The translations under genes were made by a program, and so were the position numbers. 64,000 bases of DNA from Faeciplasma sp048393055 (GTDB lineage Bacteria; Bacillota; Clostridia; Oscillospirales; Ruminococcaceae), in NCBI GenBank assembly GCA_048393055.1, contig DBFJJS010000008.1:1-64000 (forward strand), read 5' to 3'. The stretch's first letter is position 1. Every line of letters begins with the position of its first letter. Of the stretch, positions 1-7,469 are shown piece by piece. The notes beneath the pieces are model-generated. The model ran no database searches. It had not been told where the DNA came from and was given only the letters and a program-made list of their open reading frames with translations.

Positions 1-1017
1 GGTGAGGGTGCCCGTCTTATCCGAGCATATTACCGACGCGCCTCCGAGCGTCTCTACGGCGGGAAGCTTGCGTATAAGCGCGTTTTTCTTTACCATTCTC
101 TGTACGCCTATCGAAAGGACAATAGTCACTATTGCAGGAAGCCCCTCAGGTATGGCGGATACGGCGAGCGATACCGAGGTCATGAATATCTCAAGCACCG
201 GGATTCCGTTCACAAGACCCACGACGAATATTATCGCGCACGCCGCCAGCGCAACTATGCCGAGGTATTTCCCAAGCTGGGCAAGCTTTTGCTGAAGCGG
301 AGTCTGAGTATCCTCTTCATTATCAAGTAGGTTAGCTATCTTGCCCATCTCGGTGTCCATTCCGGTAGCTGTAACGACTGCCGCGGCAGTGCCGTAGGTG
401 ATTGAGCAGCCGGAATAAACCATGTTATGGCGGTCTCCGAGCGGAGCGTTTTCCTCCACCTGCGCAAGATAGTCCTTTTCTGAAGGGACAGATTCGCCGG
501 TAAGCGCAGATTCCTCCGATTTAAGACCCGCACTCTGGATAAGCCTCGCGTCCGCAGGAACAAAGTCTCCCGCCTCAAGCCTGATAATATCCCCGGGTAC
601 AAGCTCCGCAGCGTCGATAATCCTCTCCGTGCCGTCCCTTATTACTCTTGCATGAGGGGCAGACATATTCTTTAAGGCATCGAGAGCCTTTTCCGCCTTG
701 CCCTCCTGATATACACCCATAATAGCGTTGAGTATTACAATCAAAACAATGAGCAGCGGCTCAAACAGCTCTCCCCAATTCTGCTCTACGCATACCACGA
801 CAAAGGAAACAACCGCCGCAGCAAGCAGAATAAGAATCATTGCATCCTTAAACTGGTCCAAAAACCTCTGCAGCGTCGTTTTCTTCTTTTTCTCCCGGAG
901 CTTATTCTGCCCATACTTCTCCTGCCGCGATTTTGCTTCCTGCGAACTAAGGCCTCTTTGACGGTCAACGGACAAATCGTCTAAAAGCTCGGAAATATTT
1001 TTGCTGTAAGCTGTCAA
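1..1017 (-). CDS. Calcium-type P-type cation ATPase, N-terminal part (gene runs off the left edge)
   Basis: The minus-strand frame from a TTG at 1017 is open for 339 codons to the window edge. It encodes the cytoplasmic N-terminal region, the first membrane hairpin, an actuator domain with the TGES dephosphorylation motif, the PEGLPA motif of the fourth membrane helix and finally DKTGTLT, whose Asp333 is the phosphorylated residue. Order and wording fit the type II (SERCA/PMR1-like) Ca2+ or Mn2+ exporting ATPases of the plasma membrane. The nucleotide-binding domain and the C-terminal helices lie outside the window. TTG is chosen because GGAGG sits 8 nt upstream, no ATG lies closer, and the protein then begins with a normal cation-ATPase N-terminus. 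It has its own promoter at 1113-1141. Family is certain; the ion (Ca2+ versus Mn2+) is inferred. Confidence 0.93.
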   Translation of the reverse strand, partial: MTAYSKNISELLDDLSVDRQRGLSSQEAKSRQEKYGQNKLREKKKKTTLQRFLDQFKDAMILILLAAAVVSFVVVCVEQNWGELFEPLLIVLIVILNAIMGVYQEGKAEKALDALKNMSAPHARVIRDGTERIIDAAELVPGDIIRLEAGDFVPADARLIQSAGLKSEESALTGESVPSEKDYLAQVEENAPLGDRHNMVYSGCSITYGTAAAVVTATGMDTEMGKIANLLDNEEDTQTPLQQKLAQLGKYLGIVALAACAIIFVVGLVNGIPVLEIFMTSVSLAVSAIPEGLPAIVTIVLSIGVQRMVKKNALIRKLPAVETLGGASVICSDKTGTLT

Positions 1018-1112
1018 TTTGTTTTCCTCCAAATCCTCATATTTCGACTGCCGCACCGCTCGTTTTCAGCGGCGCCGCCTATCAAAAGCATGATATGGTT
1101 CTTCATACTATT

Positions 1113-1141
1113 ATAATACATGATACGTTATTAATAATCAA
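1113..1141 (-). promoter_or_regulatory. Sigma-A promoter of the P-type ATPase
   Basis: On the minus strand TTGATT (-35, 1136-1141) and TATTAT (-10, 1113-1118) are separated by 17 bp. The leader to the TTG start is about 90 nt. No known metal riboswitch was recognised in it. Confidence 0.6.
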
Positions 1142-1200
1142 CTAAAACATGCTTAAGAAAAAATCGATGCCGTCGGTTTTTCCGCGCTTTATGCGACCGT

Positions 1201-1352
1201 CGGGCTAAGCAGCCGCGCCGCCGCTTCGCGGCGAAACGTCCCCCGATAAGCCTCGGCTTGCTCGGCAAGCCAAGGCTTTAATAAGCAAGCGCTGCAGGCG
1301 CGGGCTTATCGGGGACGAATATGCCGCAGCCCGACAGGGTTGGGCTGCGGCA
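1201..1352. repeat. GC-rich cluster of inverted repeats in an intergenic region
   Basis: Several nested hairpins fall in 150 bp: a 6-bp stem with TTC loop near 1220-1234; a long outer stem pairing GTCCCCCGATAAGC (from 1238) with GCTTATCGGGGAC (to 1316); a GGCTTGC/GCAAGCC hairpin inside it near 1255-1271; and a perfect 12-bp stem, ATGCCGCAGCCC with its complement, at 1321-1353. The cluster lies upstream of the ATPase promoter, so it is not that gene's leader. It could be a dispersed palindromic element or a structured RNA. No coding potential is evident. Confidence 0.5.
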
Positions 1353-1393
1353 TCGCGGCTGCCCGCACTTTGCTGCAGCTGTGCACAAAATCT

Positions 1394-1430
1394 GCAAAAC
1401 GCAAAGGCAGGTATATGCCCGCCTTTGCGG
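1394..1430 (-). terminator. Terminator of the small lipoprotein gene
   Basis: A 9-bp stem CGCAAAGGC / GCCTTTGCG (1400-1429) is followed on the minus strand by a T-rich tract, just past the stop codon of the lipoprotein gene. Confidence 0.7.
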
Positions 1431-1448
1431 TTACAGTATTATAGATTG

Positions 1449-1913
1449 TCACAACACACGGGACAAATCCTCAAGCCTGTGCGACAGCTCACTCTCCAGC
1501 TTTCGTGCCCCGCGCGAAGATGAATAAAGAGAACCGCACGCACCCGTCACAAATTCATAATACTCGCGGTACGCCGTCATTACGTCCGCGGCAAGCTCGC
1601 CGCATCTCCCTTTTTTCAGCCTGTTAAATGATGAACAGATTTCTTCATCGAGCTTGCTCAGCCTGACGATGGTTTCTGTGTTCGCTCCCCTCGCCAGCAT
1701 TACCGCAAGACCGATATCGCCGTTAAATAAACCATTGTAAGAGGCGTTATACCAGCATAAATGAATATCGTTGGAAACGGCGTCTAAAAGCTCCTTTGAT
1801 TCGATTATTTTATCGTAAAATCCATTAAGCTCACCGCTTAATGTGCATAATGTGCAGCCGGAAAAAGCAAATAAAATAAACGCGCTCATAACGGTCAATA
1901 CTATTTTCTTCAT
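1449..1913 (-). CDS. Small hypothetical lipoprotein
   Basis: 154 aa. The N-terminus is a type II signal peptide: MKKI, a hydrophobic stretch, then the lipobox FSGC with the lipidated Cys near residue 19. The mature part is mostly helical with no motif I recognise, so the function is unknown. The ATG at 1913 is chosen over an upstream frame extension because GAGGAGGG lies just before it and it gives a complete signal peptide. It is transcribed from 1966-1994, divergently from the small XRE regulator at 2031, which suggests a regulator and its target. It has its own terminator at 1394-1430, so it is monocistronic. Confidence 0.8.
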   Translation of the reverse strand: MKKIVLTVMSAFILFAFSGCTLCTLSGELNGFYDKIIESKELLDAVSNDIHLCWYNASYNGLFNGDIGLAVMLARGANTETIVRLSKLDEEICSSFNRLKKGRCGELAADVMTAYREYYEFVTGACGSLYSSSRGARKLESELSHRLEDLSRVL

Positions 1914-1965
1914 AAAAGCCCTCCTCTTGCGTTGCAAAGTTTTTAAATCGTCAAATACAGATAAA

Positions 1966-1994
1966 ATTATACTCAATATTTTAAGTATAGTCAA
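1966..1994 (-). promoter_or_regulatory. Sigma-A promoter of the small lipoprotein
   Basis: TTGACT (-35, 1989-1994) and TATAAT (-10, 1966-1971) on the minus strand with a 17-bp spacer. The octamer TTAAGTAT occurs at 1981-1988 within the spacer and again at 1999-2006, next to the divergent XRE gene. Confidence 0.75.
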
Positions 1995-2030
1995 GATATT
2001 AAGTATGATAATATTTATTTGGTGATAAAA

Positions 2031-2231
2031 ATGATCAGTTATAAGCCGTTTTACAAAACGCTTTATAAGAAGGGAATTACCGAATACAACCTGATTTTTA
2101 AGCAGGGATTTTCCGCCAACACACTGTACAGGATGAAAAAGGGCGAGGCAATCAGCACCAAAACAATCGATGCCCTCTGCTACGCTCTCGACTGCGGAGT
2201 CAGCGATATAATTGAATTTATAAAGGAATAG
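2031..2231 (+). CDS. Small XRE/Cro-type HTH transcriptional regulator
   Basis: 66 aa, essentially a single lambda-repressor-like helix-turn-helix domain with no effector domain. The recognition part reads GFSANTLYRMKKGEAISTKT, followed by IDALCYALDCGVSDIIEF, typical of the Cro/C1 HTH_26 group. The ATG at 2031 is preceded by GGTGAT at a spacing of about 5 nt; a TTG 12 nt earlier is less likely. Such proteins act as dimeric repressors. The divergent lipoprotein gene and the repeated TTAAGTAT octamers in the shared intergenic region suggest local autoregulation, which is inference. Confidence 0.85.
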   Translation: MISYKPFYKTLYKKGITEYNLIFKQGFSANTLYRMKKGEAISTKTIDALCYALDCGVSDIIEFIKE

Positions 2232-2360
2232 CGGCTGCCTTGCTCATCTGTAGCATAAGGCGCCGCCAATTTATTTCATTTGCAATTGCTATTTGCACAA
2301 GCTGCTGCTCAGGCATCTCAGCAGTACAACACTTTTTATATTTTAGGGGCTGACGCCCGT

Positions 2361-2436
2361 CGTGCTGTCCTCATCTCATCCTCTCATACCACAAATAAAA
2401 ATCCCTCCGCCTGGATACGGCGGAGGGATTTTTATT
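2361..2436. repeat. Direct repeat copy A, carrying a terminator-like hairpin
   Basis: The segment starting CGTGCTGTCCTCATC matches the one at 3620-3695 with a single difference over the first 42 nt, then both run into a C-rich/G-rich hairpin with a T tract. Copy A has the intact hairpin TCCCTCCGCC / GGCGGAGGGA followed by TTTTTATT. The preceding gene-free stretch from 2232 shows nothing coding. Copy A lies downstream of both the XRE gene (+) and the methyltransferase (-) and can terminate the former. Confidence 0.8.
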
Positions 2437-2589
2437 GCCTAGTGGCCGAAATGGTTGGCAATATAGGATCGCGAATATAAGTAAGTGTGCCAGGCTTTGA
2501 ATACATTAAAAACCGCTCCGAATAATAGAACGAAATATTAGTCCTACTGTTTACTCGGATTATCGTCATCTCCCTTTCGGTATACACTT

Positions 2590-3462
2590 TTATTTGATAC
2601 CTCTGATCACCATAATGATTGAAACATTGGTATCCCACTGCTTTTTACCACTTTTATACTGTTCTATTCGAGTATCATACTTTGCATTTGCAAGACGCTT
2701 CATTTCTTCAGCCTCTTGAGTTGTAAATTGCTCAGGCATCGTATGCATCACCGATTCTATTGCGTCTAATGCGGCGTACCTATCGGCATTGATCATATCG
2801 AGTGCGAACGAGGTTGAAAACCTTGGATTATCCGGAGTCAAATCAACTGTAACAAAGCCTGTACTGACATCAGAAAAACCATACTCAGCCATTGCAGCCG
2901 GCATTTGTGCTTCACTCATAGGATATTTGCACACGGCAAAACGATCCATTGAATCGTCATACCGCTCCGCTTTTTCCCAAAACCGCTGCTCATACTCATT
3001 AAAAGCAATGCATTTCGGATTGATATTGATTCCTTTTCGAGACGAAAGCACAAGACATACGCTGCCCGGCTTTAATACCCTTATCTGCTCGCCGTAGAAC
3101 TTTGATGGTTCGATATGCTCAGCTACCGTATGAGATATGGTTACATCAAAAGTGTTATCTTCAAATGGTAGCGCAGTTGCATTGCCTTCCACAAAATTTA
3201 CTTCCGGTTCATGTTCTGCAGCAAACCTAATAAACTCGCTGTCACGATCAACTGCTGTTATCTCAGCATCAGGATACCAACGATGGAGAGCACCTGCAAA
3301 CGCACCGGGGCCACAGCCTATCTCAAGTATCTTCAGTTCCTTATTTGCGTCCAGGTTGAACAGGCGTCGGTATTGCTCCGAAAACAAATCATCAAAGCGT
3401 AATCTGCGTGAAAAATATAGCGTTTTCGTTCCTTGCACGTACTTTGACCAAATAGTGTTCAT
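2590..3462 (-). CDS. SAM-dependent class I methyltransferase
   Basis: 290 aa. Residues about 50-160 form a Rossmann methyltransferase core: motif I ILEIGCGPGAFA (SAM binding), the acidic residue after strand 2 (ITAVDRD), FVEGNATALPF, then FDVTISHTVAEHI and the LKPGS turn typical of the Methyltransf_11/25 group. The substrate cannot be told. The C-terminal 120 residues are not recognised. The ATG at 3462 has GAGGAA upstream and begins a normal N-terminus (MNTIWSKYVQG); a start 20 codons earlier lacks a ribosome site. The gene stands alone between two copies of a direct repeat (2361-2436 and 3620-3695), which suggests it came in as a cassette. Confidence 0.88.
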   Translation of the reverse strand: MNTIWSKYVQGTKTLYFSRRLRFDDLFSEQYRRLFNLDANKELKILEIGCGPGAFAGALHRWYPDAEITAVDRDSEFIRFAAEHEPEVNFVEGNATALPFEDNTFDVTISHTVAEHIEPSKFYGEQIRVLKPGSVCLVLSSRKGININPKCIAFNEYEQRFWEKAERYDDSMDRFAVCKYPMSEAQMPAAMAEYGFSDVSTGFVTVDLTPDNPRFSTSFALDMINADRYAALDAIESVMHTMPEQFTTQEAEEMKRLANAKYDTRIEQYKSGKKQWDTNVSIIMVIRGIK

Positions 3463-3619
3463 TACCTTATTCCTCTTTTCAAGTTTAATTTTAAAGCTAG
3501 TAAAGAGTTTATCTAATCTCATTACGTTCTTTGCTGCCAGGAAGGCCGAATGCGTGTTTTATTTGGTAGAAGAAGATGAATTCGATCCGCGCACTGTATT
3601 CCCCCTGCCTGCCGGCGTT

Positions 3620-3695
3620 CGTGCTGTCCTCATCTCATCCTCTCATGCCACAAATAAAAATTCCTCCGCCGGAATATGGCGAAGTTTTTTATTTG
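3620..3695. repeat. Direct repeat copy B, with a decayed hairpin
   Basis: Second copy of the repeat at 2361-2436. The first 42 nt differ at one base; the hairpin (CCTCCGCC, then GGCGAAG and a T tract) has diverged and pairs less well. It lies upstream of the methyltransferase. The surrounding stretch 3463-3872 contains no gene that I can support. Confidence 0.8.
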
Positions 3696-3872
3696 TCTAA
3701 ACCACATGAAAAAGATATTTTAGCGTTTTTCGGCAATGGGAGTTGAACTCTCGTAACTCGCAAAAAGTTGGTAGCGACAGCGAAGCGTTGCGAGGGCGTT
3801 TACAACTGAGCAGCTGAGTCGAGCGTGACTTTTTTGCGGAAAGGAGGAGCAGCTGCGTGAGCGCGCTCTGAT

Positions 3873-3914
3873 TTTTATAAAAAATCGGAGCAAGCGATAC
3901 AAAGCTTGCTCCGA
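3873..3914 (-). terminator. Terminator of the tRNA-Thr/tRNA-Tyr transcript
   Basis: Perfect 11-bp stem TCGGAGCAAGC / GCTTGCTCCGA (3885-3914) with an 8-nt loop, followed on the minus strand by six T residues. It begins 3 nt beyond the CCA end of tRNA-Tyr. Confidence 0.9.
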
Positions 3915-3916
3915 CG

Positions 3917-4002
3917 TGGTGGGAGAGGATGGATTCGGACCATCGAAGCTAAATAGCAACAGATTTACAGTCTGCCCCCTTTGGCCACTCGGGAACTCTC
4001 CC
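3917..4002 (-). tRNA. tRNA-Tyr (anticodon GTA)
   Basis: The minus strand folds as a class II tRNA: acceptor arms GGGAGAG / CTCTCCC, anticodon stem-loop CAGACTGTAAATCTG with GTA, a long variable arm, the T-arm sequence GGTCCGAATCC and an encoded 3' CCA. It is downstream of tRNA-Thr in the same transcript. Confidence 0.95.
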
Positions 4003-4023
4003 ATATTTAATTACGTTGCGAGT

Positions 4024-4099
4024 TGGAGCTGGTGGACGGACTCGAACCCCCGACCTGCTGATTACAAATCAGCTGCTCTACCAACTGAGCTACACCAGC
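4024..4099 (-). tRNA. tRNA-Thr (anticodon TGT)
   Basis: 76-nt cloverleaf on the minus strand with acceptor GCTGGTG / CACCAGC, D-arm AGCTCAGTTGGTAGAGC, anticodon arm CTGATTTGTAATCAG with TGT, T-loop GGTTCGAGTCC and encoded CCA. It is the first gene of the transcript driven by the promoter at 4118-4146. Confidence 0.96.
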
Positions 4100-4117
4100 A
4101 GCGTTGCAACGAAAGTT

Positions 4118-4146
4118 ATTGTATCACATGGTAATTGAAAAGTCAA
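4118..4146 (-). promoter_or_regulatory. Promoter of the tRNA pair
   Basis: TTGACT (-35) and TACAAT (-10) on the minus strand with a 17-bp spacer, about 19 bp upstream of the mature 5' end of tRNA-Thr. Confidence 0.85.
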
Positions 4147-4190
4147 TAGCTTTTTAAGCTTTTTTCTTTATTAATATCACTCTGCATTTC

Positions 4191-4232
4191 AAAAACAAAA
4201 CGGTACAAGGCCTTGCTGCCCTGTACCGTTTA
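4191..4232 (-). terminator. Terminator of the sigma factor / beta-propeller operon
   Basis: Stem AAACGGTACA / TGTACCGTTT flanks a 14-nt loop; the minus strand continues into TTTTGTTTTTG. It follows the stop codon of the beta-propeller gene. Confidence 0.75.
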
Positions 4233-4301
4233 TTATTGCTTTAAGCCTCATTTTCTTCCCGACTCCCAAGTCAAGTCGACGCCTTTTGCAAACAGACTGC
4301 G

Positions 4302-6470
4302 TTACCAGCTTGTGTGCCCACTGTAGCTCGATTCGATTATCTCAGCCGAGCTTATAACTGATAGCGAAGACTCGCCTACCATCGCGGCGTATATCCTGCC
4401 TTCAGAAGTAATATAAAGGATTCCGTCGCTCAGAATTGAACGGCCTATCTCAAAAGCATCATCAACCTCATGGGATTCTATCTGTCCGACAAGCTCAAAG
4501 CTGCTTCCGGCCAACCTGTAAAGCGCATATCTATAGCAGTAATCGTAGCCGTCGAAAAATCCGTAGGGAACTCCAACGTAGCCGTTTTCCGGATCTACAT
4601 ACATTACGCTGTTGTCGCCCAAAGCGAGCGAGGATACATTCTGAGCCGTCATGCCGCTTGATGTCGCTCCCTCAGGGCAGACAACAACTCTTGCCTGCGT
4701 TGAAAGCTCACCGTTATCTCCTGTTATAAGCTTGGAAAGCACAAGATTTCCGCCGTCGTCCTTTGCAAGGGTAACGTATCCGTCCCCAAACTCTACCGCG
4801 CCGGACATGATATTTATATTATCTTCATAACTTATGAGCTCGGGAGCTGCAGCCGATGTAAAATCTGCAGCGTAAGAGCCAGCGCTGCTTGTAAGGTACA
4901 CCCGGCTTCCGTCAAAGCTTACATCGCTCATTATCGCAGGAAACTCAATCTTCGATAAAACGCTCATTCCGGAGTCTAGCGCGTAAACGCTTGTTACATA
5001 CCCCGTATCAGAAGATTTAATCGTCGTGACCAAAATCACGCCGCTGTCCTCATGTATACCGTTTGACAGCGCCACTCCGTCAACAGATACCGAACCGCGG
5101 TAGCTTACCGCTCCGCTTGCAAATCCAAGCATCTCGCATACGGTCTGGTCAAAGCCGGAGGAATTTGAATATCCGAAGATATATGCCGCGCTCTCTGTTA
5201 TTATGACCTTGCCCTCAGAGCCCAAAACAGCCTGCACCGATATCGGTATGGAGGGCTCGCACGCCGCTATGCCGCTTACTACGGTATAATCAGTTGTGGA
5301 AACATACCCGGGTATCAAAATATTTTCCGCCTGGATATAGAGCTTTTCGCCGTTTACGGTGTAGCTCGGAACATAGCTGTCAAGATCGTCTACGCCTATA
5401 AGCGGAGTATGCCTGTAATTATCGTAATCAGTCGCTACATATACATATCCGCCGTTAAAGGTCACGCCTATAAACTCTCCACTCTGGATAAAGTCTGAGG
5501 CAAGGACGATTTTCCCGTCCGAATATATATCATACACCGCAACCTCTGCGGAATGGGTCGTGTTTGTCTCCACACTGTCGGCATATATGCTGCTCATAAG
5601 TTCGTCAACAGTCGAACCGCCATCGAAAACAGGTATGGAAACCGGCTCGTCGTTTACAACGGAGTAAACAAGAGCGATTCTGTCTCCAACAGGAATTATC
5701 TGCTCTAAGGTCTTTGTCTCAAACATTCCGCACTGAGGCGATATGTTCCCGACGTACTCCATATTTCCGTTGTCCGTAAGTATAACCTTGACATCGTTTT
5801 TGTCGCGGACAAAAATTTTGTTTCCCGAAATAATTGTGTTTTCCGGGACCTTCTCCCCTGCCGGCGCAGGAAGCATTACCCCTTCACCGTTTGGCTGAAC
5901 GCTCTGAGATCCCTGCTCCTCTGGGGAGACACTGCTGTCCGGGACGTTAGGAGTTGTCTCTTCCGGTCCAGATTCATTTCCCGATACCGATGGCTCAGCA
6001 GAATCTACATCGTCGCTGACATTATCATTTTCGGAATCGTTATAGGAATGCTCTATCTGTGCCATGGCGGAATCAAGCGTCTTTTTTTCCTCATCGTCTA
6101 CGTAGTATTTCCTAAAGGTTTTGTGCAGCTCGTCATAATCACTGGCATAGGTGCTGCCCGCAGCAGCATCGTCGGTCGAAGGTATTCCGGAATTGTCAAA
6201 ATACCTCACAACGCCAAAGACCATTGCTGCGCACGCAGCCAAAGAAACAATAGTTCTGTAGTAAGAAGATACTCGTCTGGTACCGGTCTTTTTGGAGGAT
6301 GTGGAGCTTACACCGTCCCTCTCATTTCTGTCAGAAGCCGAGCTTAGTGAAATTGCGGCGCGGTTTTTTACCGCGGCAGCATTGGTTTCAAGCATAGCTG
6401 CGATATTTTCGGGGCTTAGCCTCTCGGGTATAGACAGGCTTTCAAACATTTCTGAATATATATTTTTCAC
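4302..6470 (-). CDS. Membrane-anchored beta-propeller-domain protein, likely partner of the ECF sigma factor
   Basis: 722 aa. Residues 1-70 are hydrophilic and lack a signal peptide, residues about 70-90 form one membrane helix (IVSLAACAAMVFGVVRYF), residues about 95-210 are an acidic Ser/Glu/Pro-rich linker, and the rest is a secreted beta-strand-rich region with repeated GDG/DGG turns that resembles the Beta_propel family (PF09826) of Firmicutes. The topology, cytoplasmic N-terminus with outside sensor, and the position directly behind an ECF sigma gene fit an anti-sigma factor, though there is no HHCC zinc motif. The GTG start at 6470 has AGGAGGT 9 nt upstream; 49 bp separate it from the sigma stop. 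The anti-sigma role is inferred; it could simply be an exported protein under the sigma factor's control. Confidence 0.8.
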   Translation of the reverse strand: MKNIYSEMFESLSIPERLSPENIAAMLETNAAAVKNRAAISLSSASDRNERDGVSSTSSKKTGTRRVSSYYRTIVSLAACAAMVFGVVRYFDNSGIPSTDDAAAGSTYASDYDELHKTFRKYYVDDEEKKTLDSAMAQIEHSYNDSENDNVSDDVDSAEPSVSGNESGPEETTPNVPDSSVSPEEQGSQSVQPNGEGVMLPAPAGEKVPENTIISGNKIFVRDKNDVKVILTDNGNMEYVGNISPQCGMFETKTLEQIIPVGDRIALVYSVVNDEPVSIPVFDGGSTVDELMSSIYADSVETNTTHSAEVAVYDIYSDGKIVLASDFIQSGEFIGVTFNGGYVYVATDYDNYRHTPLIGVDDLDSYVPSYTVNGEKLYIQAENILIPGYVSTTDYTVVSGIAACEPSIPISVQAVLGSEGKVIITESAAYIFGYSNSSGFDQTVCEMLGFASGAVSYRGSVSVDGVALSNGIHEDSGVILVTTIKSSDTGYVTSVYALDSGMSVLSKIEFPAIMSDVSFDGSRVYLTSSAGSYAADFTSAAAPELISYEDNINIMSGAVEFGDGYVTLAKDDGGNLVLSKLITGDNGELSTQARVVVCPEGATSSGMTAQNVSSLALGDNSVMYVDPENGYVGVPYGFFDGYDYCYRYALYRLAGSSFELVGQIESHEVDDAFEIGRSILSDGILYITSEGRIYAAMVGESSLSVISSAEIIESSYSGHTSW

Positions 6471-6519
6471 AGCCGCACGACCTCCTTTCCGGTAATTTTA
6501 CTTTATATGATATTTTCCG

Positions 6520-7068
6520 CTAAATGCTTTCTGAAAGAAGCTTTCTCAGCTTAGCCTTGCCTCTTGAAAGGTAAGTCCTTACCGTTGCGGAATTTATGCC
6601 TGTTATTTTTGATATTTCATCGCTTGTATAACCGTAAATCGTACTGAGCGAAAAGCACATTTTTTCATTGTATGTCAAGCTCTCAATATGATCGAGAAGT
6701 TCTATCCCCTCGTATTTTGACTCGCGCTCCGGTATGTCCAGAAGCTTGTCATCATCGTCCGAATAATCAGAGGTCATTGAGGAAATGTATTCCCGCTGAG
6801 TGATGTATTCAGCCTGCCTGCGCTTTATTTTCGCAGTAAGTATACGCACCATCCATCCCTTAAAGGCTTCCTCGTTGCGAAGATTTTTAATGCCCGAGAA
6901 CGCGTCCAACACGGCATCACTCACGGCGTCTGCAGCGTCGTCGCTGTTGTTAAGATTACACAGGGCGTAATAATAAAGCTCTTTATATATAGCAGAGTAA
7001 AGCTCGGCAAAAGCTCTACTGTCGCCTTTCTTAGCTTTCGCCACAAGCTCTGAAAAGCCGGATTTCAT
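6520..7068 (-). CDS. ECF-type RNA polymerase sigma factor
   Basis: 182 aa, the usual length for group IV sigma factors. The region 2 part (residues about 10-85: RAFAELYSAIYKELYYYALC, then DDAADAVSDAVLDAF and GWMVRILTAKIKRR) binds the -10 element; region 4 (residues about 125-180: LTYNEKMCFSLSTIYGYTSD, EISKITGINSATVRTYLSRG) is a sigma-70 HTH for the -35 element. A stretch of Asp residues links them. ATG at 7068 is preceded by AGGTGAG. It is followed after 49 bp by the membrane-anchored beta-propeller protein, the normal order of a sigma gene and its regulator. No sigma-A promoter was obvious upstream; autoregulation by an ECF promoter is possible but unproven. Confidence 0.9.
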   Translation of the reverse strand: MKSGFSELVAKAKKGDSRAFAELYSAIYKELYYYALCNLNNSDDAADAVSDAVLDAFSGIKNLRNEEAFKGWMVRILTAKIKRRQAEYITQREYISSMTSDYSDDDDKLLDIPERESKYEGIELLDHIESLTYNEKMCFSLSTIYGYTSDEISKITGINSATVRTYLSRGKAKLRKLLSESI

Positions 7069-7354
7069 TCTCTCACCTCAAGTCGCCGCAAAATCGATAC
7101 AGCGCCGTCTCAAGGCTACTGTATAATATGTGTCTAAAACAAGCGGTTTTGTTTCACGCTGGCTTAAAAAAACAGCGCCAAATTTTTTAACAATGAGCAT
7201 AACTTTTTTATCTATGAGAATAAGTTTAACAGGCAATACTAGATCCGCGACCGCATCCTCCGTACGCGACAAAAATACCCTTTAACCGAAAAATTACATC
7301 TAAAAAATAAACCAAGATAGAATATATTATATACTAAATTATGCGTGAATACAA

Positions 7355-7415
7355 GACGCAAAGACAAAAAACTATGTTTGCGTCCGACGCAAAGACAAAA
7401 AACTTTGCTTGCACA
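7355..7415. repeat. Tandem repeat of about 31 bp, two copies
   Basis: GACGCAAAGACAAAAAACT occurs at 7355 and again at 7386, each followed by a T/G-rich tail. It lies between the sigma factor operon and the glycosyltransferase, in a gene-free stretch (7069-7469) that otherwise holds only the terminator at 7414-7448. Confidence 0.75.
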
Positions 7416-7448
7416 AAACACCGCCGGCAGGATGTAACCTGCCGGCGG
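7414..7448 (-). terminator. Terminator of the glycosyltransferase gene
   Basis: Perfect 11-bp stem CCGCCGGCAGG / CCTGCCGGCGG (7421-7448), loop ATGTAA, then TGTTTTGT on the minus strand. Confidence 0.8.
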
Positions 7449-7469
7449 AAATTTCTTGATTTTAAATTT

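Noticed and set aside
1018..1110. Metal riboswitch (yybP-ykoY or M-box type) in the leader of the P-type ATPase
   Set aside because: The leader is only about 90 nt and lacks the conserved core sequences of these motifs.
3725..3775. Possible tRNA remnant (GGGAGTTGAACTCTC resembles a T-arm) downstream of the tRNA-Tyr terminator
   Set aside because: No matching acceptor, anticodon or D arm could be found; the resemblance is limited to about 15 bases.
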